A DNA stretch of 64,000 nucleotides from positions 21,106,266-21,170,265 of the forward strand of contig OX387197.1 of assembly GCA_947561715.1 (NCBI GenBank), read 5' to 3'. The notes beneath the pieces were generated by a model that made no database searches, was not told where the DNA came from, and saw only the letters and a program-made list of their open reading frames with translations. Positions 47,952 through 62,924 of the stretch are shown piece by piece (the first letter of the stretch is position 1; each line of letters begins with the position of its first letter). This DNA is from Ascidia mentula. Lineage: Eukaryota; Chordata; Ascidiacea; Phlebobranchia; Ascidiidae. The translations under genes were made by a program, and so were the position numbers.

Positions 47952-49672
47952 GACAGACCAGATTTCTTTGATATTGCAAACGTAGCATCACATTTTGTCA
48001 CAACATTTACACCTCTCAACTCCCATCGGGTTGCATTCATGAAACTGAGAATCTCGTATGGGTCATAATATCATGATGCAAGGGCGGACTGTCACAAAAC
48101 TAAACTATTAGAAAAGGTGAAAGCTAGAAACCCTTTCCACTTCGCTCAGCGAGCTATCTGACTTATCCACATTCCGTGGACGTGAATCGCAAGACATGTC
48201 ATTTGTATAACTTTCCTAATATTTTACCGCGCCAAATCATTTCAACATGTTACCTGTTCCACCTCAGATTCCACTCTTTCACGATATTAGCAAAACACCA
48301 TTATTTTCCACGTAATCTTTCACCCTTGACAATCATTCTTTGGGATTTAATTTTGGTTTTACTTTTGTTTACAATTTTTTTTATTTCCAGTACACTATGT
48401 GACAAAATGTTTGAGGTTTCGAATTTTGTTGTAAATTTGTTTACTTTTTGTTGTAAACAAGCTTGACTAAAGCACGCCACAAACATGAGGTGTGAGGAAC
48501 AATTGTTGACAACGTGGATAATGCTTTTCACAAATACGTACATACATTGTTAGTTTACCTTGAGAATTCGGCTTACGAGAGGCGAGAGGGTCTCCACATT
48601 GTTAGGAATTTCCCTTCTTGCACACCTCTTTAATGGTGAGCTGTTCTCATTGGCGTCGGGTATTTTCTTTATTGTTGGGGTGGGAAGCCACCAACCATCC
48701 TCTACACAATTCATGAAGAATTGGATGTCTTGTAATTGTCTTGGGGCCCCACCGGGGCTGTTTGTACACCCCCTAGGACTGACAATTTAGCAGTTAGCCT
48801 TTGCAAAACCCCCCAATGTGCTGTCTTAATGCAGCTGTAATCAATTTTTTTTCTGTTCAGCAATAGTAGTCCCCCTTCATGAGTCATCAGACCCGGCAAT
48901 TGTTTTTGGCAAACAAGAGAAACTGTAACCAGGTGCACAATAACAAATGACTTCTGAAACTCGATTTTTGGGATTTAATTGAGAGATGCGGCCTTAAGGG
49001 CAGTTCTTGTATAAAAGCGAGATGCATGTCTCGGTTTGCAAAATACGCAATAGTCGCTACAACTTTTAATTTTCTTTTCCTAAGAAATTACCATAAATAA
49101 TTTTTTATTGCAACAGCAGTCCTGTTTAATGTTATGCTCGTGGTTACGTAAAATTTGCATGTACATTGCACCAACTTCTGCAAACTAGTAATGTACGAGG
49201 ATTTTTGTAAATTTATTTGAGATTGCTGGGTGTTTGAACACCTTCCAACAACGTTACGGTTCCGTATTTTTTAAAATAAGGCGCCTTTCCTTATTAAAAT
49301 AAAACTGCTTTGTCGCGCCTCCTTCCAATGACTTCACATTCGCCTCAGCAAAAAGGGATGGCGATTTCTTGTCTTAGCTAGTTTTGCAATTTAAATATTA
49401 AGTAGAAGCTGAAAATATCATGAATATGTTTGTCGTAGGTGTACCTTATAGGCCTACAGACTAGTTAAAGAACAATGCGCCTTTTTTGTTAACTGTTGGC
49501 AGACATTATATTGTAGCAACAAATATATAGAAAAAATAAAATTAGGTGTGTTTTCCTAAAATACGTTTCAGTGTATGTTGTAAGTTATAATTAAGTAAAA
49601 AATGAATGATAAAATTAAGTTAGCAAAATCAAAGATTTTAAACCGCACCAAAACACATGGAAGTTGTAAGTC

Positions 49673-49936
49673 ATGGAAGGGGGCAAAACAGGTGCTGGAT
49701 ATGGGGAAATACAATTTGCAGGAAAAAAGTTTGGCGTGCACCGTCTAGCTTACATGATTTTTGTTGAGGGAACTCTGAAACCTTTGCCAAAGTTCCTTGA
49801 CGTGAGCCACCGCTGCCACAAAAGCTTGTGCGTCAAACCAGGACATCTAAGTCTTGAACCGAGGCGCATAAATATGTCTCGACGACGGTGCCGGATCCAC
49901 GGCACTTGCAGTGGGCATGGTAGCTACCATGTGTAA
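49673..49936 (+). CDS. His-Me finger endonuclease ORF, right-array form
   Basis: Product identical to 41028-41291, with His58. Confidence 0.74.
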   Translation: MEGGKTGAGYGEIQFAGKKFGVHRLAYMIFVEGTLKPLPKFLDVSHRCHKSLCVKPGHLSLEPRRINMSRRRCRIHGTCSGHGSYHV

Positions 49937-50647
49937 CGTTTATGCTGTGACGTAGTGTTCACATTTACGTAATTTTCCATTAGGTAATGCAGAGTGACTT
50001 GCAGTTTTGTACCGCCCAGATAAATACCACAGTTCTCGGAACTGCCCAAGGAGAATTGATCGTAATCACATAATGACAGTATCGTAGCTCACGCGGCGGC
50101 ATTCTTACACTGTTTTGATTGTCTATAAATCTTTGGTTTCTGTGGCCCGAATTCATTCCACATCGTGGAATCGCTACTCTGCGCTGGGCTTCTGCCTAGT
50201 GTAGTTTCACCATTCCATTCTATATTTTTGGTTCGCCTTTAGCGTAGAATCGCCGTCTGTTGCAGCCCACCATTGCATGCCTGCTGGGAACCAAAAAATG
50301 ACAAATGTGTTTATACCCGTCCTGTCATTTGTGGTGCTTGCCGAACACTTGCAAGGAGTACACTGCCTGTTGATGAAGCCTTAAAAGAAAGCAATAAATA
50401 GTAAAGGTGGTGCGCGAACATATATATATTTTAGTATATATATATATTTATTGTATATTATCTTGCCAGTGAAATAAAGTGTTTACAACTGCAGGAGGTT
50501 CAATTACTTTTTTGGCCTTGAATAACAGTACATGCAGGCAAGCAAGCACAAAATTATGTGTGCAGAAGTGTTGCCATGGCAATATGTGTTAAGATGCAAA
50601 GGAAAAAGCAGCAATTCTGGGAATATTGGAAGTGCTAATAGCCATGA

Positions 50648-51782
50648 AAGGGTCAACGGCCTGCTGACCTGAAGCGGACAGAAAGAAAAACTTGTGCTGT
50701 TAATGCTCAACTGGGTCTAGCAATTCGTGCCACTGGAATCAGTGTAATAACTACGCAAGTGTTTCTCAGCTACCTTGACCTGCCCTCACCCAGTGCCAGC
50801 GCAATTGTTGAATTGACCAGAAATGCCTCTGTACACTTTGAGCTGGTGAATGAAAGCAATAGGCAAGCATTGCGCAATGATTGCATCCGAAGAAATGAAC
50901 AATGTGGTCTTCCAGTTGAGCACCCAATCAATCTACAGTCTGACTGTCGCTACAATTTGCGCCAAGGCACAGGCAAGGCACACCTGGGTCAAGCAGCAAG
51001 CCAAATTGTGGGAATAGCAGCAGAAAATAGCAGTCCCGCCAAGGATGTTCTGGCTGTTTCAACCATGACAAGAAAGTCCAGGAACCCACGTTACATGAAG
51101 TCAAGGCAATTACTTTTTGATGAACATTTGCCAATTGGCAACTTGGAATGGGACATCGGGCGTGAGTTGGGAGCCATTCTTTCCTGTCACAACTTGCAAG
51201 TTGGAGAAATTACCACTGATACCAACAGCAAGCTATTCGATGGGCTTTCTACATCACTCCACCAAAACCAAGACCCTGTTCAAAGGCACTGCATTGTACA
51301 CAGGGCAAGATCTCTCTATCGTGCAGTTCGAAAAATCAATTTCAAACAGCTCTTCCCAGAGAAGGACCATCAACCCAAAGTGAAGAATCACCACACCAAG
51401 AAGCTGGCTGAGGAAAAACAAACTCACCCAATGGCAGAATACGCTGGTTGTGTCAAGCAATATGACACAGACTATTCGGACATCAGCAGAAAGATGAAGG
51501 CGATTGTGAATGCTGCCATTAATTGCTTCCATGGAAATCACACAGGCTGCAAGGTCCACTCCTATGTTTGCAGAAGAAAAAAACCGCAAACATGGGTTTT
51601 CTGCAAGGCACATGGGATTGAAGATGACCCAAGAAGATCAGCTAAGATGGAAAAAAGAAGTCAGCAAGTTTTTCACCACAGCAAATGTCTCCAGGATGAG
51701 GCCTGGACTTGACACGAGCAAATGTGAAAGTGTCAACTCAACCTTCAGCTATGTCAAGGGTAGGACATACTACTCCACCTGC
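50648..51782 (+). pseudogene. Mutator-like DDE transposase, decayed
   Basis: Same as 42003-43137. Confidence 0.72.
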
Positions 51783-52247
51783 AGTGTAGTACTTATCAGT
51801 AAACTAAACAGCTTTTCATTTACATTTTCTTCTATGTTTCACAGGGTTCTAGAGAAATTCAAGATAATTGGATATTGAACGTTGTTGGTTCTTAAACAAC
51901 ATATATACATTTTTTGACATTCTGTGGGAATCTAGCATTCTATGGAAAATCAGCTAGCATGCAACGACTTTATCTTCCACTGAACCTGTTTATGCAGCAA
52001 TGCCATGCGAATGGTACTCATGGAACACAGACAAAACGCAAGGAACTTTGTAATGGACATAAAGTAGCGGTGCTAACAGCATTTGACAGAACATACAACA
52101 ATGTCAGAAGCGGTGTCCGACAGTCTTTGCCAAAAACATCAATTAAACCAGAATGCGGACTGTAAAGCAATTTCCGCAAGCTAACCCCAAGAAGAGAAGA
52201 AAACATTACTACTACTAAACAACCATTTGTGGTGTAATGCAAGGTCA

Positions 52248-52281
<34 letters not shown>

Positions 52282-54002
52282 GACAGACCAGATTTCTTTG
52301 ATATTGCAAACGTAGCATCACATTTTGTCACAACATTTACACCTCTCAACTCCCATCGGGTTGCATTCATGAAACTGAGAATCTCGTATGGGTCATAATA
52401 TCATGATGCAAGGGCGGACTGTCACAAAACTAAACTATTAGAAAAGGTGAAAGCTAGAAACCCTTTCCACTTCGCTCAGCGAGCTATCTGACTTATCCAC
52501 ATTCCGTGGACGTGAATCGCAAGACATGTCATTTGTATAACTTTCCTAATATTTTACCGCGCCAAATCATTTCAACATGTTACCTGTTCCACCTCAGATT
52601 CCACTCTTTCACGATATTAGCAAAACACCATTATTTTCCACGTAATCTTTCACCCTTGACAATCATTCTTTGGGATTTAATTTTGGTTTTACTTTTGTTT
52701 ACAATTTTTTTTATTTCCAGTACACTATGTGACAAAATGTTTGAGGTTTCGAATTTTGTTGTAAATTTGTTTACTTTTTGTTGTAAACAAGCTTGACTAA
52801 AGCACGCCACAAACATGAGGTGTGAGGAACAATTGTTGACAACGTGGATAATGCTTTTCACAAATACGTACATACATTGTTAGTTTACCTTGAGAATTCG
52901 GCTTACGAGAGGCGAGAGGGTCTCCACATTGTTAGGAATTTCCCTTCTTGCACACCTCTTTAATGGTGAGCTGTTCTCATTGGCGTCGGGTATTTTCTTT
53001 ATTGTTGGGGTGGGAAGCCACCAACCATCCTCTACACAATTCATGAAGAATTGGATGTCTTGTAATTGTCTTGGGGCCCCACCGGGGCTGTTTGTACACC
53101 CCCTAGGACTGACAATTTAGCAGTTAGCCTTTGCAAAACCCCCCAATGTGCTGTCTTAATGCAGCTGTAATCAATTTTTTTTCTGTTCAGCAATAGTAGT
53201 CCCCCTTCATGAGTCATCAGACCCGGCAATTGTTTTTGGCAAACAAGAGAAACTGTAACCAGGTGCACAATAACAAATGACTTCTGAAACTCGATTTTTG
53301 GGATTTAATTGAGAGATGCGGCCTTAAGGGCAGTTCTTGTATAAAAGCGAGATGCATGTCTCGGTTTGCAAAATACGCAATAGTCGCTACAACTTTTAAT
53401 TTTCTTTTCCTAAGAAATTACCATAAATAATTTTTTATTGCAACAGCAGTCCTGTTTAATGTTATGCTCGTGGTTACGTAAAATTTGCATGTACATTGCA
53501 CCAACTTCTGCAAACTAGTAATGTACGAGGATTTTTGTAAATTTATTTGAGATTGCTGGGTGTTTGAACACCTTCCAACAACGTTACGGTTCCGTATTTT
53601 TTAAAATAAGGCGCCTTTCCTTATTAAAATAAAACTGCTTTGTCGCGCCTCCTTCCAATGACTTCACATTCGCCTCAGCAAAAAGGGATGGCGATTTCTT
53701 GTCTTAGCTAGTTTTGCAATTTAAATATTAAGTAGAAGCTGAAAATATCATGAATATGTTTGTCGTAGGTGTACCTTATAGGCCTACAGACTAGTTAAAG
53801 AACAATGCGCCTTTTTTGTTAACTGTTGGCAGACATTATATTGTAGCAACAAATATATAGAAAAAATAAAATTAGGTGTGTTTTCCTAAAATACGTTTCA
53901 GTGTATGTTGTAAGTTATAATTAAGTAAAAAATGAATGATAAAATTAAGTTAGCAAAATCAAAGATTTTAAACCGCACCAAAACACATGGAAGTTGTAAG
54001 TC

Positions 54003-54266
54003 ATGGAAGGGGGCAAAACAGGTGCTGGATATGGGGAAATACAATTTGCAGGAAAAAAGTTTGGCGTGCACCGTCTAGCTTACATGATTTTTGTTGAGGG
54101 AACTCTGAAACCTTTGCCAAAGTTCCTTGACGTGAGCCACCGCTGCCACAAAAGCTTGTGCGTCAAACCAGGACATCTAAGTCTTGAACCGAGGCGCATA
54201 AATATGTCTCGACGACGGTGCCGGATCCACGGCACTTGCAGTGGGCATGGTAGCTACCATGTGTAA
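54003..54266 (+). CDS. His-Me finger endonuclease ORF, right-array form
   Basis: Product identical to 41028-41291, with His58. Confidence 0.74.
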   Translation: MEGGKTGAGYGEIQFAGKKFGVHRLAYMIFVEGTLKPLPKFLDVSHRCHKSLCVKPGHLSLEPRRINMSRRRCRIHGTCSGHGSYHV

Positions 54267-54977
54267 CGTTTATGCTGTGACGTAGTGTTCACATTTACGT
54301 AATTTTCCATTAGGTAATGCAGAGTGACTTGCAGTTTTGTACCGCCCAGATAAATACCACAGTTCTCGGAACTGCCCAAGGAGAATTGATCGTAATCACA
54401 TAATGACAGTATCGTAGCTCACGCGGCGGCATTCTTACACTGTTTTGATTGTCTATAAATCTTTGGTTTCTGTGGCCCGAATTCATTCCACATCGTGGAA
54501 TCGCTACTCTGCGCTGGGCTTCTGCCTAGTGTAGTTTCACCATTCCATTCTATATTTTTGGTTCGCCTTTAGCGTAGAATCGCCGTCTGTTGCAGCCCAC
54601 CATTGCATGCCTGCTGGGAACCAAAAAATGACAAATGTGTTTATACCCGTCCTGTCATTTGTGGTGCTTGCCGAACACTTGCAAGGAGTACACTGCCTGT
54701 TGATGAAGCCTTAAAAGAAAGCAATAAATAGTAAAGGTGGTGCGCGAACATATATATATTTTAGTATATATATATATTTATTGTATATTATCTTGCCAGT
54801 GAAATAAAGTGTTTACAACTGCAGGAGGTTCAATTACTTTTTTGGCCTTGAATAACAGTACATGCAGGCAAGCAAGCACAAAATTATGTGTGCAGAAGTG
54901 TTGCCATGGCAATATGTGTTAAGATGCAAAGGAAAAAGCAGCAATTCTGGGAATATTGGAAGTGCTAATAGCCATGA

Positions 54978-56112
54978 AAGGGTCAACGGCCTGCTGACCT
55001 GAAGCGGACAGAAAGAAAAACTTGTGCTGTTAATGCTCAACTGGGTCTAGCAATTCGTGCCACTGGAATCAGTGTAATAACTACGCAAGTGTTTCTCAGC
55101 TACCTTGACCTGCCCTCACCCAGTGCCAGCGCAATTGTTGAATTGACCAGAAATGCCTCTGTACACTTTGAGCTGGTGAATGAAAGCAATAGGCAAGCAT
55201 TGCGCAATGATTGCATCCGAAGAAATGAACAATGTGGTCTTCCAGTTGAGCACCCAATCAATCTACAGTCTGACTGTCGCTACAATTTGCGCCAAGGCAC
55301 AGGCAAGGCACACCTGGGTCAAGCAGCAAGCCAAATTGTGGGAATAGCAGCAGAAAATAGCAGTCCCGCCAAGGATGTTCTGGCTGTTTCAACCATGACA
55401 AGAAAGTCCAGGAACCCACGTTACATGAAGTCAAGGCAATTACTTTTTGATGAACATTTGCCAATTGGCAACTTGGAATGGGACATCGGGCGTGAGTTGG
55501 GAGCCATTCTTTCCTGTCACAACTTGCAAGTTGGAGAAATTACCACTGATACCAACAGCAAGCTATTCGATGGGCTTTCTACATCACTCCACCAAAACCA
55601 AGACCCTGTTCAAAGGCACTGCATTGTACACAGGGCAAGATCTCTCTATCGTGCAGTTCGAAAAATCAATTTCAAACAGCTCTTCCCAGAGAAGGACCAT
55701 CAACCCAAAGTGAAGAATCACCACACCAAGAAGCTGGCTGAGGAAAAACAAACTCACCCAATGGCAGAATACGCTGGTTGTGTCAAGCAATATGACACAG
55801 ACTATTCGGACATCAGCAGAAAGATGAAGGCGATTGTGAATGCTGCCATTAATTGCTTCCATGGAAATCACACAGGCTGCAAGGTCCACTCCTATGTTTG
55901 CAGAAGAAAAAAACCGCAAACATGGGTTTTCTGCAAGGCACATGGGATTGAAGATGACCCAAGAAGATCAGCTAAGATGGAAAAAAGAAGTCAGCAAGTT
56001 TTTCACCACAGCAAATGTCTCCAGGATGAGGCCTGGACTTGACACGAGCAAATGTGAAAGTGTCAACTCAACCTTCAGCTATGTCAAGGGTAGGACATAC
56101 TACTCCACCTGC
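54978..56112 (+). pseudogene. Mutator-like DDE transposase, decayed
   Basis: Same as 42003-43137. Downstream in this unit, 57246-57660 carries a cluster of private substitutions not seen in other units. Confidence 0.72.
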
Positions 56113-56577
56113 AGTGTAGTACTTATCAGTAAACTAAACAGCTTTTCATTTACATTTTCTTCTATGTTTCACAGGGTTCTAGAGAAATTCAAGATAATTG
56201 GATATTGAACGTTGTTGGTTCTTAAACAACATATATACATTTTTTGACATTCTGTGGGAATCTAGCATTCTATGGAAAATCAGCTAGCATGCAACGACTT
56301 TATCTTCCACTGAACCTGTTTATGCAGCAATGCCATGCGAATGGTACTCATGGAACACAGACAAAACGCAAGGAACTTTGTAATGGACATAAAGTAGCGG
56401 TGCTAACAGCATTTGACAGAACATACAACAATGTCAGAAGCGGTGTCCGACAGTCTTTGCCAAAAACATCAATTAAACCAGAATGCGGACTGTAAAGCAA
56501 TTTCCGCAAGCTAACCCCAAGAAGAGAAGAAAACATTACTACTACTAAACAACCATTTGTGGTGTAATGCAAGGTCA

Positions 56578-56609
<32 letters not shown>

Positions 56610-58330
56610 GACAGACCAGATTTCTTTGATATTGCAAACGTAGCATCACATTTTGTCACAACATTTACACCTCTCAACTCCCATCGGGTTGCATTCATGA
56701 AACTGAGAATCTCGTATGGGTCATAATATCATGATGCAAGGGCGGACTGTCACAAAACTAAACTATTAGAAAAGGTGAAAGCTAGAAACCCTTTCCACTT
56801 CGCTCAGCGAGCTATCTGACTTATCCACATTCCGTGGACGTGAATCGCAAGACATGTCATTTGTATAACTTTCCTAATATTTTACCGCGCCAAATCATTT
56901 CAACATGTTACCTGTTCCACCTCAGATTCCACTCTTTCACGATATTAGCAAAACACCATTATTTTCCACGTAATCTTTCACCCTTGACAATCATTCTTTG
57001 GGATTTAATTTTGGTTTTACTTTTGTTTACAATTTTTTTTATTTCCAGTACACTATGTGACAAAATGTTTGAGGTTTCGAATTTTGTTGTAAATTTGTTT
57101 ACTTTTTGTTGTAAACAAGCTTGACTAAAGCACGCCACAAACATGAGGTGTGAGGAACAATTGTTGACAACGTGGATAATGCTTTTCACAAATACGTACA
57201 TACATTGTTAGTTTACCTTGAGAATTCGGCTTACGAGAGGCGAGATGGTCTCCACATTGTTAGGAATTTCCCTTCTTGCACACCTCTTTAATGGTGAGCT
57301 GTTCTCATTGGCGTCGGGTATTTTCTTTATTGTTGGGGTGGGAAGCCACCAACCCTCCTCTACACAATTCATGAAGAATTGGATGTCTTGTAATTGTCTT
57401 GGGGCCCCACCGGGGCTGTTTGTACACCCCCTAGGACTGACAATTTAGCAGTTAGCCTTTGCAAAACCCCCCAATGTGCTGTCTTAATGCAGCTGTAATC
57501 AATTTTTTTTCTGTTCAGCAATAGTAGTCCCCCTTCATGAGTCATCAGACCCGGCAATTGTTTTTGGCAAACAAGAGAAACTGTAACCAGGTGCACAATA
57601 ACAAATGACTTCTAAAACTCAATTTTTGGGATTTAATTGAGAGATGCGGCCTTAAGGTCAGTTCTTGTATAAAAGCGAGATGCATGTCTCGGTTTGCAAA
57701 ATACGCAATAGTCGCTACAACTTTTAATTTTCTTTTCCTAAGAAATTACCATAAATAATTTTTTATTGCAACAGCAGTCCTGTTTAATGTTATGCTCGTG
57801 GTTACGTAAAATTTGCATGTACATTGCACCAACTTCTGCAAACTAGTAATGTACGAGGATTTTTGTAAATTTATTTGAGATTGCTGGGTGTTTGAACACC
57901 TTCCAACAACGTTACGGTTCCGTATTTTTTAAAATAAGGCGCCTTTCCTTATTAAAATAAAACTGCTTTGTCGCGCCTCCTTCCAATGACTTCACATTCG
58001 CCTCAGCAAAAAGGGATGGCGATTTCTTGTCTTAGCTAGTTTTGCAATTTAAATATTAAGTAGAAGCTGAAAATATCATGAATATGTTTGTCGTAGGTGT
58101 ACCTTATAGGCCTACAGACTAGTTAAAGAACAATGCGCCTTTTTTGTTAACTGTTGGCAGACATTATATTGTAGCAACAAATATATAGAAAAAATAAAAT
58201 TAGGTGTGTTTTCCTAAAATACGTTTCAGTGTATGTTGTAAGTTATAATTAAGTAAAAAATGAATGATAAAATTAAGTTAGCAAAATCAAAGATTTTAAA
58301 CCGCACCAAAACACATGGAAGTTGTAAGTC

Positions 58331-58594
58331 ATGGAAGGGGGCAAAACAGGTGCTGGATATGGGGAAATACAATTTGCAGGAAAAAAGTTTGGCGTGCACC
58401 GTCTAGCTTACATGATTTTTGTTGAGGGAACTCTGAAACCTTTGCCAAAGTTCCTTGACGTGAGCCACCGCTGCCACAAAAGCTTGTGCGTCAAACCAGG
58501 ACATCTAAGTCTTGAACCGAGGCGCATAAATATGTCTCGACGACGGTGCCGGATCCACGGCACTTGCAGTGGGCATGGTAGCTACCATGTGTAA
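58331..58594 (+). CDS. His-Me finger endonuclease ORF, right-array form
   Basis: Product identical to 41028-41291, with His58. Confidence 0.74.
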   Translation: MEGGKTGAGYGEIQFAGKKFGVHRLAYMIFVEGTLKPLPKFLDVSHRCHKSLCVKPGHLSLEPRRINMSRRRCRIHGTCSGHGSYHV

Positions 58595-59305
58595 CGTTTA
58601 TGCTGTGACGTAGTGTTCACATTTACGTAATTTTCCATTAGGTAATGCAGAGTGACTTGCAGTTTTGTACCGCCCAGATAAATACCACAGTTCTCGGAAC
58701 TGCCCAAGGAGAATTGATCGTAATCACATAATGACAGTATCGTAGCTCACGCGGCGGCATTCTTAGACTGTTTTGATTGTCTATAAATCTTTGGTTTCTG
58801 TGGCCCGAATTCATTCCACATCGTGGAATCGCTACTCTGCGCTGGGCTTCTGCCTAGTGTAGTTTCACCATTCCATTCTATATTTTTGGTTCGCCTTTAG
58901 CGTAGAATCGCCGTCTGTTGCAGCCCACCATTGCATGCCTGCTGGGAACCAAAAAATGACAAATGTGTTTATACCCGTCCTGTCATTTGTGGTGCTTGCC
59001 GAACACTTGCAAGGAGTACACTGCCTGTTGATGAAGCCTTAAAAGAAAGCAATAAATAGTAAAGGTGGTGCGCGAACATATATATATTTTAGTATATATA
59101 TATATTTATTGTATATTATCTTGCCAGTGAAATAAAGTGTTTACAACTGCAGGAGGTTCAATTACTTTTTTGGCCTTGAATAACAGTACATGCAGGCAAG
59201 CAAGCACAAAATTATGTGTGCAGAAGTGTTGCCATGGCAATATGTGTTAAGATGCAAAGGAAAAAGCAGCAATTCTGGGAATATTGGAAGTGCTAATAGC
59301 CATGA

Positions 59306-60440
59306 AAGGGTCAACGGCCTGCTGACCTGAAGCGGACAGAAAGAAAAACTTGTGCTGTTAATGCTCAACTGGGTCTAGCAATTCGTGCCACTGGAATCAG
59401 TGTAATAACTACGCAAGTGTTTCTCAGCTACCTTGACCTGCCCTCACCCAGTGCCAGCGCAATTGTTGAATTGACCAGAAATGCCTCTGTACACTTTGAG
59501 CTGGTGAATGAAAGCAATAGGCAAGCATTGCGCAATGATTGCATCCGAAGAAATGAACAATGTGGTCTTCCAGTTGAGCACCCAATCAATCTACAGTCTG
59601 ACTGTCGCTACAATTTGCGCCAAGGCACAGGCAAGGCACACCTGGGTCAAGCAGCAAGCCAAATTGTGGGAATAGCAGCAGAAAATAGCAGTCCCGCCAA
59701 GGATGTTCTGGCTGTTTCAACCATGACAAGAAAGTCCAGGAACCCACGTTACATGAAGTCAAGGCAATTACTTTTTGATGAACATTTGCCAATTGGCAAC
59801 TTGGAATGGGACATCGGGCGTGAGTTGGGAGCCATTCTTTCCTGTCACAACTTGCAAGTTGGAGAAATTACCACTGATACCAACAGCAAGCTATTCGATG
59901 GGCTTTCTACATCACTCCACCAAAACCAAGACCCTGTTCAAAGGCACTGCATTGTACACAGGGCAAGATCTCTCTATCGTGCAGTTCGAAAAATCAATTT
60001 CAAACAGCTCTTCCCAGAGAAGGACCATCAACCCAAAGTGAAGAATCACCACACCAAGAAGCTGGCTGAGGAAAAACAAACTCACCCAATGGCAGAATAC
60101 GCTGGTTGTGTCAAGCAATATGACACAGACTATTCGGACATCAGCAGAAAGATGAAGGCGATTGTGAATGCTGCCATTAATTGCTTCCATGGAAATCACA
60201 CAGGCTGCAAGGTCCACTCCTATGTTTGCAGAAGAAAAAAACCGCAAACATGGGTTTTCTGCAAGGCACATGGGATTGAAGATGACCCAAGAAGATCAGC
60301 TAAGATGGAAAAAAGAAGTCAGCAAGTTTTTCACCACAGCAAATGTCTCCAGGATGAGGCCTGGACTTGACACGAGCAAATGTGAAAGTGTCAACTCAAC
60401 CTTCAGCTATGTCAAGGGTAGGACATACTACTCCACCTGC
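59306..60440 (+). pseudogene. Mutator-like DDE transposase, decayed
   Basis: Same as 42003-43137. Confidence 0.72.
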
Positions 60441-60905
60441 AGTGTAGTACTTATCAGTAAACTAAACAGCTTTTCATTTACATTTTCTTCTATGTTTCAC
60501 AGGGTTCTAGAGAAATTCAAGATAATTGGATATTGAACGTTGTTGGTTCTTAAACAACATATATACATTTTTTGACATTCTGTGGGAATCTAGCATTCTA
60601 TGGAAAATCAGCTAGCATGCAACGACTTTATCTTCCACTGAACCTGTTTATGCAGCAATGCCATGCGAATGGTACTCATGGAACACAGACAAAACGCAAG
60701 GAACTTTGTAATGGACATAAAGTAGCGGTGCTAACAGCATTTGACAGAACATACAACAATGTCAGAAGCGGTGTCCGACAGTCTTTGCCAAAAACATCAA
60801 TTAAACCAGAATGCGGACTGTAAAGCAATTTCCGCAAGCTAACCCCAAGAAGAGAAGAAAACATTACTACTACTAAACAACCATTTGTGGTGTAATGCAA
60901 GGTCA

Positions 60906-60939
<34 letters not shown>

Positions 60940-62660
60940 GACAGACCAGATTTCTTTGATATTGCAAACGTAGCATCACATTTTGTCACAACATTTACAC
61001 CTCTCAACTCCCATCGGGTTGCATTCATGAAACTGAGAATCTCGTATGGGTCATAATATCATGATGCAAGGGCGGACTGTCACAAAACTAAACTATTAGA
61101 AAAGGTGAAAGCTAGAAACCCTTTCCACTTCGCTCAGCGAGCTATCTGACTTATCCACATTCCGTGGACGTGAATCGCAAGACATGTCATTTGTATAACT
61201 TTCCTAATATTTTACCGCGCCAAATCATTTCAACATGTTACCTGTTCCACCTCAGATTCCACTCTTTCACGATATTAGCAAAACACCATTATTTTCCACG
61301 TAATCTTTCACCCTTGACAATCATTCTTTGGGATTTAATTTTGGTTTTACTTTTGTTTACAATTTTTTTTATTTCCAGTACACTATGTGACAAAATGTTT
61401 GAGGTTTCGAATTTTGTTGTAAATTTGTTTACTTTTTGTTGTAAACAAGCTTGACTAAAGCACGCCACAAACATGAGGTGTGAGGAACAATTGTTGACAA
61501 CGTGGATAATGCTTTTCACAAATACGTACATACATTGTTAGTTTACCTTGAGAATTCGGCTTACGAGAGGCGAGAGGGTCTCCACATTGTTAGGAATTTC
61601 CCTTCTTGCACACCTCTTTAATGGTGAGCTGTTCTCATTGGCGTCGGGTATTTTCTTTATTGTTGGGGTGGGAAGCCACCAACCATCCTCTACACAATTC
61701 ATGAAGAATTGGATGTCTTGTAATTGTCTTGGGGCCCCACCGGGGCTGTTTGTACACCCCCTAGGACTGACAATTTAGCAGTTAGCCTTTGCAAAACCCC
61801 CCAATGTGCTGTCTTAATGCAGCTGTAATCAATTTTTTTTCTGTTCAGCAATAGTAGTCCCCCTTCATGAGTCATCAGACCCGGCAATTGTTTTTGGCAA
61901 ACAAGAGAAACTGTAACCAGGTGCACAATAACAAATGACTTCTGAAACTCGATTTTTGGGATTTAATTGAGAGATGCGGCCTTAAGGGCAGTTCTTGTAT
62001 AAAAGCGAGATGCATGTCTCGGTTTGCAAAATACGCAATAGTCGCTACAACTTTTAATTTTCTTTTCCTAAGAAATTACCATAAATAATTTTTTATTGCA
62101 ACAGCAGTCCTGTTTAATGTTATGCTCGTGGTTACGTAAAATTTGCATGTACATTGCACCAACTTCTGCAAACTAGTAATGTACGAGGATTTTTGTAAAT
62201 TTATTTGAGATTGCTGGGTGTTTGAACACCTTCCAACAACGTTACGGTTCCGTATTTTTTAAAATAAGGCGCCTTTCCTTATTAAAATAAAACTGCTTTG
62301 TCGCGCCTCCTTCCAATGACTTCACATTCGCCTCAGCAAAAAGGGATGGCGATTTCTTGTCTTAGCTAGTTTTGCAATTTAAATATTAAGTAGAAGCTGA
62401 AAATATCATGAATATGTTTGTCGTAGGTGTACCTTATAGGCCTACAGACTAGTTAAAGAACAATGCGCCTTTTTTGTTAACTGTTGGCAGACATTATATT
62501 GTAGCAACAAATATATAGAAAAAATAAAATTAGGTGTGTTTTCCTAAAATACGTTTCAGTGTATGTTGTAAGTTATAATTAAGTAAAAAATGAATGATAA
62601 AATTAAGTTAGCAAAATCAAAGATTTTAAACCGCACCAAAACACATGGAAGTTGTAAGTC

Positions 62661-62924
62661 ATGGAAGGGGGCAAAACAGGTGCTGGATATGGGGAAATAC
62701 AATTTGCAGGAAAAAAGTTTGGCGTGCACCGTCTAGCTTACATGATTTTTGTTGAGGGAACTCTGAAACCTTTGCCAAAGTTCCTTGACGTGAGCCACCG
62801 CTGCCACAAAAGCTTGTGCGTCAAACCAGGACATCTAAGTCTTGAACCGAGGCGCATAAATATGTCTCGACGACGGTGCCGGATCCACGGCACTTGCAGT
62901 GGGCATGGTAGCTACCATGTGTAA
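62661..62924 (+). CDS. His-Me finger endonuclease ORF, right-array form
   Basis: Product identical to 41028-41291, with His58. Confidence 0.74.
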   Translation: MEGGKTGAGYGEIQFAGKKFGVHRLAYMIFVEGTLKPLPKFLDVSHRCHKSLCVKPGHLSLEPRRINMSRRRCRIHGTCSGHGSYHV

